A program made the translations under genes and the position numbers. The notes under the pieces were generated by a model. That model did no database searches and was not told the DNA's origin. It saw only the letters and a list, made by a program, of their open reading frames with translations. From assembly GCF_001507435.1 (NCBI RefSeq), contig NZ_LMWH01000128.1:81359-145358 (forward strand): a DNA stretch of 64,000 nucleotides, read 5' to 3'. This document shows, piece by piece, positions 47,157 through 54,743 of the stretch. Position 1 is the stretch's first letter. Each line of letters starts with the position of its first letter. The stretch comes from Streptomyces sp. NRRL F-5122. GTDB taxonomy: Bacteria > Actinomycetota > Actinomycetes > Streptomycetales > Streptomycetaceae.

Positions 47157-48590
47157 CTAGCCCTTGACGACGCCGAGCGGGACCAGGCGGGCCACCGGCC
47201 GGGCGAGCCCCGCGCCTTCGGCGGCGCGCACGACCAGGTCGACGTCCTTGTAGGCGTCGGGGGCCTCTTCGGCCAGGCCGCGCCAGGAGGACGGCCTGAC
47301 GGCGATTCCCCGGGACGCCAGTTCGTCGCGCAGTTGCTCGCCGCGGACACGGTGCAGTGCCTGGTGGCGGCTCCAGACGCGCCCCGCGCCATGGGCGGCG
47401 GAGGCGAACGCGTCGTTTCCGGCGACGCCGGCCATCACGTACGACGCCGTTCCCATCGTGCCGGGAACCAGCACGGGATGCCCGAACCCGGCGAGATCCG
47501 CGGGCAGGTCCGGGTGGCCGGGCGGGAGAGCCAGGGTGGCGCCCTTGCGGTGGACGCACAGCCGGCGCGCCACCCCGTCCACCTCATGGGTCTCGATCTT
47601 GGCGATGTTGTGGGAGACGTCGTAGACCAGATCGAGCCCCGTCTGCGCGGCGGTGGCGAAGGCGCGCCGCGCCGCCTCGGTCAGCAACTGCCGGTTGGCG
47701 CGCCCGTAGTTGGCGGCGGCCGCCATCGCGCCGAGGTAGGCGCGGCCCGGCGTGGAGACGGCGGGGGCACAGGCCAACTGCCGGTCGGGGACACGGATGC
47801 CGAAGGCGCGCAGGGACTGGTCCATGACCCGGACATGGTCGCTGCACACCTGGTGGCCCAGACCGCGCGAGCCGCAGTGGATCATGACGCAGACCTGGCC
47901 GGTGTGCAGGCCGAAGGCGCGCGCGGCCTCGGCGTCGTAGACCTGGTCCACCGCCTGAACCTCCAGGAAGTGGTTGCCCGAGCCCAGGCTGCCCACCTGC
48001 TGGAGCCCCCGGTCCACGGCCCGCTGTCCGACCTGCGAGGGGTCCGCGTCCGCCAGCGCTCCGCCGTCCTCGCACCGCTCCAGGTCGCGCGCAACCCCGT
48101 GCCCCTGTTCGACCGCGTACCCGGCGCCCGCCACCAGCAACTTCTCCATCTGCGCCCGGCCGGACAGCTTCCACAAACCCCCGCGTCCCGCTCCGCGCGG
48201 GACCGTGTCGCCGAGCAGGTCCATCAGCCTGCGCATGCTCGGCGCCAGCGGTTCGCGGTCGATGCCGGCGGCGAGCAGCCGGACGCCGCAGGAGATGTCG
48301 AACCCCACCCCGCCGGGCGAGACCACTCCCCCGGCGTCGATGTCCGTGGCGGCGACGCCGCCGATCGGGAAGCCGTACCCCCAGTGCATGTCGGGCATGG
48401 CGAACGACGCGCGCACCACACCGGGCAGCGTCGCCACGTTCGCCACCTGCTCCAGCGTTCTGTCCCCGGCCGACCGGGGCAGCAGGTCCGGCGTCGCGAA
48501 GACCACTCCGGGCACCCTCATGGGGCCGCACCGGTCCATGCGGAACCGGTACGGGCCCTCCGGCACCAGCGACATGTCCATCGCCGTCAC
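47157..48590 (-). CDS. rtcB: RtcB-type RNA ligase
   Basis: 477 aa from GTG 48590 (an ATG three codons later is an alternative). RtcB joins 2',3'-cyclic phosphate or 3'-phosphate RNA ends to 5'-OH using GTP and Mn2+. The active-site set is complete: [12 protein letters not shown] (metal-binding cysteine at about 101), [29 protein letters not shown], and the guanylated-histidine motif [12 protein letters not shown], then [10 protein letters not shown]. Its activator archease is encoded 0.8 kb upstream on the same strand, with a DUF2267 gene between. That association supports an RNA-repair function. Confidence 0.93.
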   Translation of the reverse strand: MTAMDMSLVPEGPYRFRMDRCGPMRVPGVVFATPDLLPRSAGDRTLEQVANVATLPGVVRASFAMPDMHWGYGFPIGGVAATDIDAGGVVSPGGVGFDISCGVRLLAAGIDREPLAPSMRRLMDLLGDTVPRGAGRGGLWKLSGRAQMEKLLVAGAGYAVEQGHGVARDLERCEDGGALADADPSQVGQRAVDRGLQQVGSLGSGNHFLEVQAVDQVYDAEAARAFGLHTGQVCVMIHCGSRGLGHQVCSDHVRVMDQSLRAFGIRVPDRQLACAPAVSTPGRAYLGAMAAAANYGRANRQLLTEAARRAFATAAQTGLDLVYDVSHNIAKIETHEVDGVARRLCVHRKGATLALPPGHPDLPADLAGFGHPVLVPGTMGTASYVMAGVAGNDAFASAAHGAGRVWSRHQALHRVRGEQLRDELASRGIAVRPSSWRGLAEEAPDAYKDVDLVVRAAEGAGLARPVARLVPLGVVKG

Positions 48591-48656
48591 CGTCCGTCGG
48601 GCGGCCGCCGTACCGGTGCCGGGGCGGCCGCCTGCCGTCGTCCGGTCAGCGGGCCG

Positions 48657-49088
48657 TCAGGCGGCCGGCTGGAGGAGGACGTCGCGGATGTCGTGCGGGA
48701 TCTGTTCCAGCGCCGACTCCAGCGTCCCGGGCGAGACGTGCTCGCGTACGACCAGGGTGACCGCGGCCGCGATGCGGGGAACCTCCTCGGTGGAGATCCT
48801 GGCCTCGTGCGAGAAGCGGTTCAGATAGCCCGCGCGGTCGTACTTGATCGGCACGATGCTGGGATCCCAGCCGTCGTAGTAGGCACCTCGCAGCAACTCG
48901 GGGAGTTGCGCGGCGAAGTGCGCGGCCACGTCCACGGTGAGCCGGTCCCGGAGCGTGTGCATCCAGGTGCGCAGCACCCGGTGGGCGAGGTGGCGGTCCT
49001 CGGTCCCCAGCCCCTCGCACACCGATTTCAGCCAGATGTTCGCCGTGTGGATGGTGCGCTCGAAGTCGGGCGGGTGTGTGACGGACAT
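48657..49088 (-). CDS. DUF2267 family protein
   Basis: 143 aa from the ATG at 49088 with AAGGGAAG upstream. All-helical soluble protein with the DUF2267 pattern: LRTWMHTLRDRLTVDVAAHF, LPELLRGAYYDGWDPS. Function of the family is unknown. Here it lies between archease and RtcB on the same strand (66 bp from rtcB). A link to RNA repair or stress is suggested by position only. Confidence 0.85.
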   Translation of the reverse strand: MSVTHPPDFERTIHTANIWLKSVCEGLGTEDRHLAHRVLRTWMHTLRDRLTVDVAAHFAAQLPELLRGAYYDGWDPSIVPIKYDRAGYLNRFSHEARISTEEVPRIAAAVTLVVREHVSPGTLESALEQIPHDIRDVLLQPAA

Positions 49089-49352
49089 GAGTCTTCCCTT
49101 CCGGTCTGTCGGCGGCGTCTCCGCGCCGGAAAGGAACCCGGCGCGGTGGCCAGGGCGGTGCGGTGTCCCGCACCGCGACGACCAGGTGATGGAGAAGTCG
49201 ACAGGTGTGCCGGCGCCTGCCGGGGCCGGCCCGTGACCGATGCCCCGGGGGCGGTGGCGCGGCTGCTTCTCTTCGTCCCTGTCCTCTCACTCCATCGTAG
49301 GGCGGCGGAATCCGGACGGCAGCCGCGCCGGACGACGGCCGGCAGCAGGCGC

Positions 49353-49772
49353 TCACACGTCGATCGTCACCGAGCAGGTCCAGCCCCGCGGCCCCCGGGA
49401 GACGGCCAGACGGTGCAGAGTGACCGCCTTCGGGGCGGCGCCCGTCACCGGGAGCGCGGCGGCGTCGGCCATGCGCAGACGGGCGCGCAGACCTCCCGCG
49501 ACCGGGGTCAGTTCCACGTCCACCGGGACCTCGTCCTCGGTGTCGAGCCAGTAGACGACCTCCTCCAGCAGGGCCACGAGCACGTCCTCGTCGCGGTCGG
49601 CGCGCAGCAGCACCTCCCGTGTGCGCCCGGCGACCGCTCCCGTGAGGTCCAGGAAGGACTCGCACACCCCCCGGACGGCCTGTGCCAGGCATTCCGCACG
49701 GGTCGGACCCCACGCCTCGACGCGCAGGTCCGCGGTGTGCGGAACGCCGCGGTGCCCACCGGGCCGCGTCAC
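49353..49772 (-). CDS. Archease
   Basis: 139 aa from a GTG at 49772 with GGAGG just upstream; the longer open frame has an Arg-rich non-coding look. The metal-site regions of archease are present: HTADLRVEAWG near the N-terminus, the acidic motif in WLDTEDEVPVD, PKAVTLHRL and the terminal VTIDV aspartate. Archease promotes RtcB guanylation and turnover. A 264-bp gap separates it from the DUF2267 gene, yet all three genes have the same direction, so a shared transcript is likely. Confidence 0.88.
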   Translation of the reverse strand: MTRPGGHRGVPHTADLRVEAWGPTRAECLAQAVRGVCESFLDLTGAVAGRTREVLLRADRDEDVLVALLEEVVYWLDTEDEVPVDVELTPVAGGLRARLRMADAAALPVTGAAPKAVTLHRLAVSRGPRGWTCSVTIDV

Positions 49773-49812
49773 GGGCCTCCGCCACCGAGCCCGAAGGTAG
49801 CGTCGACGGCGT

Positions 49813-50115
49813 TCAGACCGGCCCACCCTCCTCCTGGTGCTGCGGGACGCAGGCACCGCCGCCGGCCCTCACGGCTTCCACCACTTCCTGGTGCAGGTGC
49901 CGGCTCTCCTCCTCGGAGGGACAGGGCACCGGGCTTCCGGCGAGGGTGAACCACTGCGAACCGCCGCTGTACTGGACCGCCACATCGGCCTGACTGCCGT
50001 CCCAGGTGGTGTGCACGGTCAGGTCGCCGGTCATGATCCCGTCCTCGTCGGTACGGGCGCCCCCGCGCCCTGCGAACACCCCCGTCGTCGTCCACGATGC
50101 CCAGAGCATGACCAT
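49813..50115 (-). CDS. Hypothetical small protein upstream of archease
   Basis: 100 aa from the ATG at 50115, preceded by AGGAAGG. The central part is a beta-rich segment (TVHTTWDGSQADVAVQYSGG) followed by an acidic helix and two cysteines (SPVPCPSEEE, ACVPQH). No signal peptide. Same direction as archease, 40 bp upstream, so perhaps the first gene of that group. No family recognised. Confidence 0.6.
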   Translation of the reverse strand: MVMLWASWTTTGVFAGRGGARTDEDGIMTGDLTVHTTWDGSQADVAVQYSGGSQWFTLAGSPVPCPSEEESRHLHQEVVEAVRAGGGACVPQHQEEGGPV

Positions 50116-50380
50116 CAGCCCTTCCTCATGACCGCGGGCGCACTCTTCTGCCGCTGCACCCGCTACTCGGTATGGTCCGCCCGCCGCACCCGGAGCGACA
50201 GCGGGGACCGCGGCGGGGGCGGCGCCGCCCCTCCGGGCGGGGACCGGGCGCACGACGGAGGACGACCCGAAGCACCACGCAAAAAGGTGCACTTGTTGTT
50301 AATCCGGGATGTACGGGGCAGGGTAGTGGCAGTGCCCCGCACCCGACTCGTCCCGCATTCCGGATCACGCAGGAGGGATC

Positions 50381-50527
50381 ATGCCCGACGCACGAACGCG
50401 TGACCGGACCCGCCGGGACCGGGCCGTCGCGGTCACGTGCGGCGACCGGCCGGCGACGGACGCCGCACGGGACGTCCGCCTCCCCGGCCGCCCCGTGATG
50501 TTGCGGACGGGCGAGGCCGCGAGTTGA
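50381..50527 (+). CDS. 48-codon leader ORF translationally coupled to the permease fusion gene
   Basis: An ATG at 50381 stands 4 bases after a strong AGGAGGG site. It opens a 48-codon frame with about 90 percent G/C at third positions, ending in a TGA that overlaps the TTG start of the fusion gene (TTGA, 50524-50527). The product starts MPDARTRDRTRRDRAVAV and is Arg/Asp-rich without any domain. It may be a small protein in its own right, but its more likely job is to deliver ribosomes to the fusion gene, which lacks a good ribosome site of its own. Confidence 0.65.
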   Translation: MPDARTRDRTRRDRAVAVTCGDRPATDAARDVRLPGRPVMLRTGEAAS

Positions 50528-53169
50528 AATCAGGCGTGAGGCTCTTCGGCGGCTCCGTGTCCGCCGGCCGCCCCGCTCCCGGATCGGGGGCCGGCCGGAA
50601 GGGGCTCAAGAACGGCGCCCTCGGCATGTTCTCCTCGGTCGTCATCGGGCTGGCCTCCACCGCCCCCGCCTACAGCCTCGCCGCCACGCTGGGCATCGTC
50701 GTGACGGCGGTCGGACTGCAGGCCCCGATCGTCACCATGCTGGCGTTCATCCCGATGCTGCTGATCGCGTACGCCTACCGTGAGCTCAACGCGAGCAACG
50801 CCGACTGCGGCACGACCTTCACCTGGGCCACCCGCGCCTTCGGCCCGCGCACCGGCTGGATGGGTGGCTGGGGCATCATCGTCGCCGACATCCTCGTGAT
50901 GGCGAACCTCGCCGAGATCGCCGGCATCTACGGCTTCCGGCTGGTGGGCTACGACGCACTGGCGGCGGACCGGCTGTGGACCACCGTGGCCGGCATCGTG
51001 TGGATCGCGGTGATGACCGCGGTCTGCTATGTCGGCATCGAACTGTCCGCCGCGGTCCAGCGCTGCCTGCTGTGCGTGGAGGTGGGAGTACTGCTCCTCT
51101 TCGCCGTCACCGCGCTGGTCAGGGTGTACACGGCCGGCCCCGCGGAGTCGCTGCATGTCTCCGCCTCCTGGTTCAACCCCTTCGAGGTGCCTTCGACGAC
51201 GGCGCTGACCTCGGGCGTGCTGGCGGCGGTCTTCCTCTACTGGGGCTGGGACACCGCCGTGACGGTCAACGAGGAGACCGTCGACAGCCGGCGCATCCCC
51301 GGGCGGGCCGCGCTCGTCTCCACCGTCCTGCTGCTCTTCACCTACGGACTGGTCTCCACCTCGGCGCAGTCGTTCGCGGGCGTCGGCACCTCGGGCACGG
51401 GGCTGGGCAACGCCGGCCACTCCGGCGACGTGCTCTCCGGTCTGGGCAACGCCGTGTTCGGGAGCAGCGAACTCGGGGTGTTCCTGTCCCGACTGCTGAT
51501 CCTGATGGTGCTGACCTCGGCGCTGGCCTCCACCCAGACCACCATCCTGCCGCTGGCCCGGACCGTCTTCTCCATGGCGGTCCACAAGGCCGTGCCCGCC
51601 CGGTTCGCCCGGGTCCACCGCAGGTTCCTCACCCCGACCTGGTCGACCGTCGGCATGGGGGCGGTCTCGATCGGCGTCCTGATCCTGCTGACCTCGTTCA
51701 GCCGGGACATCCTGGCCGACTCGCTCAACTCGGTGGGTCTCGCCATCACGTTCTACTACGGGCTGACCGGCTTCGCCTGCCTCTGGTACCACCGCAAGGT
51801 GCTCACCCGCAGCGCCGGGGACATGGTGTTCAAAGGCATCCTGCCGGGGCTGGGCGGGCTGACGATGCTCTCCCTGTTCCTCTACGCCGCCTTCGACGTC
51901 TACGCGAACCCCCGGCACGGGGTGACCACCGTCGACCTGCCCCTGATCGGGCCGACGGGCGGCGCCACGGTCATCGGCCTGGGCGCTCTGCTGCTCGGCT
52001 TCGTCCTGATGCTGGTGATCACCCGAGGGCACTCGGCCGCCCTCAAACTCCAGCAGAGCCTGCTTCCGCACACCCTGCCGCCGCACACCGCCGTCGACAC
52101 GGCGAGCCGCTATCTGCCCGCCGACAGCGGGACCGGTGTGGGCGGCGACTGGTTCGACGTGATCCCGCTGTCCGGTGCCCGGGTCGGACTGGTCGTCGGC
52201 GACGTGCTCGGCCACGGCCTGCGCGCCGCCGCCACCATGGGGCGCCTGCGCACGGGCGTGCGGGTGCTGGCCCGGCTGGACCTGGCCCCGGACGAGGTGC
52301 TCTCCCGCCTGGACGACCTGGTCGAGCAGACCGTGCACGAGAACGGCTCCGGCCACCCCGCGGGCCCCGGGCGATCGCACGGTGACGAGGCCCGGGGGGT
52401 GACCTGCCTGTACGCGGTCTACGACCCCGTCTCCGGACGGTGCAGCCTCGCTCGGGCCGGGGAGTCGCCGCTGGTGGTCGTCGACCCGGACACGGATGCC
52501 GTCGACTGTCCGGAACTGCCGCCCGGACCGCCGCTGGGAGTCGGCGGTCCGCCCTACGAGAGCACCGAACTCGAGCTCCGGCCCGGCAGCCTGCTCGCCG
52601 CCTTCACACTCGGCCTCCTCCAGGCCGTCGACAGCCACGACGCCGGGCTGCGCCAACTGGCCCACGCCCTGGCCGACCACCGGCGGCCCCTGGAAACGCT
52701 GTGCGACCGAGCCGTGGCCGGCCTGCTGCCCGGGCCCGTGGACGAGGACGCGACGCTGCTCCTGGCCCGCACCCGTCTGCTCGACCGCAACCAGGTCGCC
52801 CGGTGGGAGCTGCCCGCGGACCCCGCGACGGTGTCCACGCTCCGCACCACGATCAGCAAGCAACTGGCCGACTGGAACCTGGACGACCTGGTCTTCACCA
52901 CGGAACTGATCGTCAGCGAACTGGTCACCAACGCCATCCGCTATGTCGGCGGCACGATCCAGGTACGTCTGATCCGCGACCGGACACTGATCTGCGAGGT
53001 CTCCGACACCGGGCACACGGCGCCCAACCTGCGCCACGCGGCGAACGACGACGAAGGGGGACGGGGCCTGTTCATCATCGCCCAGATGACCCAGCACTGG
53101 GGCACGCGCTACACCCCCGACGGAAAGATCATCTGGGCGGAGCAGGCCCTGCCGGGGCTCTCCGTCTAA
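50524..53169 (+). CDS. APC-family amino-acid permease fused to a SpoIIE-like domain and an RsbW-type ATPase
   Basis: 881 aa from TTG 50524, supported by overlap with the coupled leader ORF. Residues 30-500 are an APC-superfamily transporter with 12 predicted helices (SSVVIGLASTAPAYSLAATL, YWGWDTAVTVNEET, LASTQTTILPLART). The chain runs straight from helix 12 (GALLLGFVLMLVITRG) into ALKLQQSLLP at about 505, the start of a SpoIIE/PP2C domain. GGDWFD (540-545) and GDVLGHG (D560) are kept, and an Asp near 742 precedes ATLLLAR. However, the usual TDG aspartate is Leu696 (FTLGLLQ), so phosphatase activity is doubtful. Residues 755-880 are an anti-sigma-type ATPase with N803 in ELVTNAIRY, D828 in SDTGH and GGRGL at 845. 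Both ends are predicted cytoplasmic. No frameshift is visible across the junction. Confidence 0.93.
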   Translation: MKSGVRLFGGSVSAGRPAPGSGAGRKGLKNGALGMFSSVVIGLASTAPAYSLAATLGIVVTAVGLQAPIVTMLAFIPMLLIAYAYRELNASNADCGTTFTWATRAFGPRTGWMGGWGIIVADILVMANLAEIAGIYGFRLVGYDALAADRLWTTVAGIVWIAVMTAVCYVGIELSAAVQRCLLCVEVGVLLLFAVTALVRVYTAGPAESLHVSASWFNPFEVPSTTALTSGVLAAVFLYWGWDTAVTVNEETVDSRRIPGRAALVSTVLLLFTYGLVSTSAQSFAGVGTSGTGLGNAGHSGDVLSGLGNAVFGSSELGVFLSRLLILMVLTSALASTQTTILPLARTVFSMAVHKAVPARFARVHRRFLTPTWSTVGMGAVSIGVLILLTSFSRDILADSLNSVGLAITFYYGLTGFACLWYHRKVLTRSAGDMVFKGILPGLGGLTMLSLFLYAAFDVYANPRHGVTTVDLPLIGPTGGATVIGLGALLLGFVLMLVITRGHSAALKLQQSLLPHTLPPHTAVDTASRYLPADSGTGVGGDWFDVIPLSGARVGLVVGDVLGHGLRAAATMGRLRTGVRVLARLDLAPDEVLSRLDDLVEQTVHENGSGHPAGPGRSHGDEARGVTCLYAVYDPVSGRCSLARAGESPLVVVDPDTDAVDCPELPPGPPLGVGGPPYESTELELRPGSLLAAFTLGLLQAVDSHDAGLRQLAHALADHRRPLETLCDRAVAGLLPGPVDEDATLLLARTRLLDRNQVARWELPADPATVSTLRTTISKQLADWNLDDLVFTTELIVSELVTNAIRYVGGTIQVRLIRDRTLICEVSDTGHTAPNLRHAANDDEGGRGLFIIAQMTQHWGTRYTPDGKIIWAEQALPGLSV

Positions 53170-53265
53170 GGACCGCGTCCACGGGGCGCCGCCGCGGATG
53201 TTCCGCGGCCGCTCTTGTGCGCGGTCGGCCGGACTTCGGCTCACTCGAAGGACTCCGAACCTGGA

Positions 53266-53294
53266 TTGCATTTTTAAATTCAACCCTCTAGGGT
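53266..53294 (+). promoter_or_regulatory. Candidate promoter giving a near-leaderless transcript of the crotonase gene
   Basis: TTGCAT (53266-53271), a 17-nt AT-rich spacer, TAGGGT (53289-53294). The expected transcription start lies only about 1-3 bases before the ATG at 53303, and no ribosome site is present there. Confidence 0.5.
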
Positions 53295-53302
53295 CCGAAG
53301 CC

Positions 53303-54127
53303 ATGAGCAACGAAACCCAGTTCCGGACAGACGTGGTGTCGCCGTCCTACTGGAAGGTGACCTTCACGAACGGGCCGGTCAATCTCATCGACGTGGACAC
53401 GATCGAGCAGCTGGCCGAACTGCTGACCCGCATCGAGCAGGATCCCGATCTGACCGTCGTGGTGTTCCAAAGCGAGAACCCCGACTTCTTCATGGCGCAC
53501 TGGGACTTCCTGGCCGACACGGCCCGCGTGGCCGCAATGAAGCCCGGCCCGAGCGGCCTCCACCCGTACGCGGACAACCTCCTCCGCCTCGGCAAGCTGC
53601 CGGCCGTCACGATCTCGGCGATCGACGGCCGCGTGCGGGGAGCGGGCAGCGAGTTCGTCCTGTCCACCGACATCCGCTTCGCCGGGCCGAACGCCGTCCT
53701 CGGGCAGTTCGAGGTGGGCGTGGGCGCCGTGCCCGGGGGCAATCCGATGGGGCGCCTCGCCCGGCTGGTCGGGCGGGGCCGCGCGATGGAGATCCTGCTG
53801 GGGGGCGACGACTTCCCTGCACAGCTCGCCGCCGACTACGGCTATGTGAACCGCGTCCTGCCCGAGGGGGAGCTGGACGACTTCGTCGACACCTTCGCAC
53901 GCCGCATCGCCGGCTTCGACAAGGTCGCGGTGACCGGTACGAAGCACCTCACCGACTCGGCCGCGCCGATACCGACCGAGGAGTTCGGAACGGCCCTGAC
54001 CACCTATTTCGCCACGGCGGGACGCCCCGAGAACGCGCACCGCGCGCAGCGCCTGTTCGAACGCGGCCTCCAGCAGCCGAACGGCGCGGAACTCGACCTC
54101 GGCAGGCAGATCGCCGACCTCGGCTGA
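53303..54127 (+). CDS. Enoyl-CoA hydratase/isomerase (crotonase) family protein
   Basis: 274 aa from the ATG at 53303. The crotonase fold is evident from AIDGRVRGAGSEFVLSTDIR and VLGQFEVGVGAVPGGNPMG, which keep the two acidic positions used by hydratases. The first oxyanion-hole segment, normally A-G-x-D-L, is replaced by FFMAHWDFL, so activity or substrate is probably altered. The C-terminal helices are complete. It is flanked by two SpoIIE-type regulators without clear metabolic context. Function beyond the fold is open. Confidence 0.82.
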   Translation: MSNETQFRTDVVSPSYWKVTFTNGPVNLIDVDTIEQLAELLTRIEQDPDLTVVVFQSENPDFFMAHWDFLADTARVAAMKPGPSGLHPYADNLLRLGKLPAVTISAIDGRVRGAGSEFVLSTDIRFAGPNAVLGQFEVGVGAVPGGNPMGRLARLVGRGRAMEILLGGDDFPAQLAADYGYVNRVLPEGELDDFVDTFARRIAGFDKVAVTGTKHLTDSAAPIPTEEFGTALTTYFATAGRPENAHRAQRLFERGLQQPNGAELDLGRQIADLG

Positions 54128-54743
54128 ATCCACCGGCGGATCCCGGCCACACCCCGGCCCCGCGGCGAACACGGAGGACCCGGCGCCCGCCCCGCGGAGA
54201 CGATCGTGCCGCCCGCCCCGGCCTGGCGGCACCCGATGTCGGTCGGGGGCGGTCCTGGGCGGGGTCAGCGGGGCGGAACCGGCCGCGGAGCCAGGGCGCG
54301 TCCGGCGCGGGCGGCCGCCGGGGAAGCGGCGGTCGATGAGCACGGCACCGCCGACGACGACGGCCACCGCCCACGGCCCCACGGCGAGGCACCGGTTCAC
54401 CGAGGAACACGCGGCAGGACCTGACAGACGGTCATGCCGGTGGCTCCTGCGAGCCGATCGACGGCAGATCCCCGGCAAGGGGCACCGGGCCCCGAGGAAC
54501 GGCGCGACCACCGCCAGGGTGTCGGCGGCGAAGAGATCACGGCGATCGGCGATCCCTTCGGGGCGGCACGGCCGAGGGCGCCGCCGGCCGTGGCGTCGAC
54601 CGGACGCCGACCGCTGTTCGACGACGAACTCTTCCCTCCCGAGCCCGAAGGCCCACAAGGCCCGGTGTCCGGGGCGCACTGCATGCAAAGCAGAAGTAAA
54701 ATGAGCGCACTATCCCGCCGACGGCAGTGGGGCGGCGAAAGAG
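54128..54743. other. Intergenic region, no supported gene
   Basis: About 620 bp ahead of the GAF-SpoIIE gene. A minus-strand segment near 54240-54400 could encode one hydrophobic helix (LAVGPWAVAVVVGGAVLID) with good third-base composition, but has no credible gene boundaries. The AT-richer patch at 54680-54710 is the likely promoter zone for the downstream gene. Confidence 0.35.

Noticed and set aside
50530..53310. 926-residue minus-strand open frame opposite the permease fusion
   Set aside because: His/Gln/Asp/Gly-rich antisense translation; the plus strand has transporter, SpoIIE and ATPase motifs in one frame.
53949..54410. Minus-strand frames downstream of the crotonase gene
   Set aside because: Arg/Pro/Gly-rich without domain; one possible membrane helix at 54240-54400 is noted in the gap entry but is too weak for a gene call.
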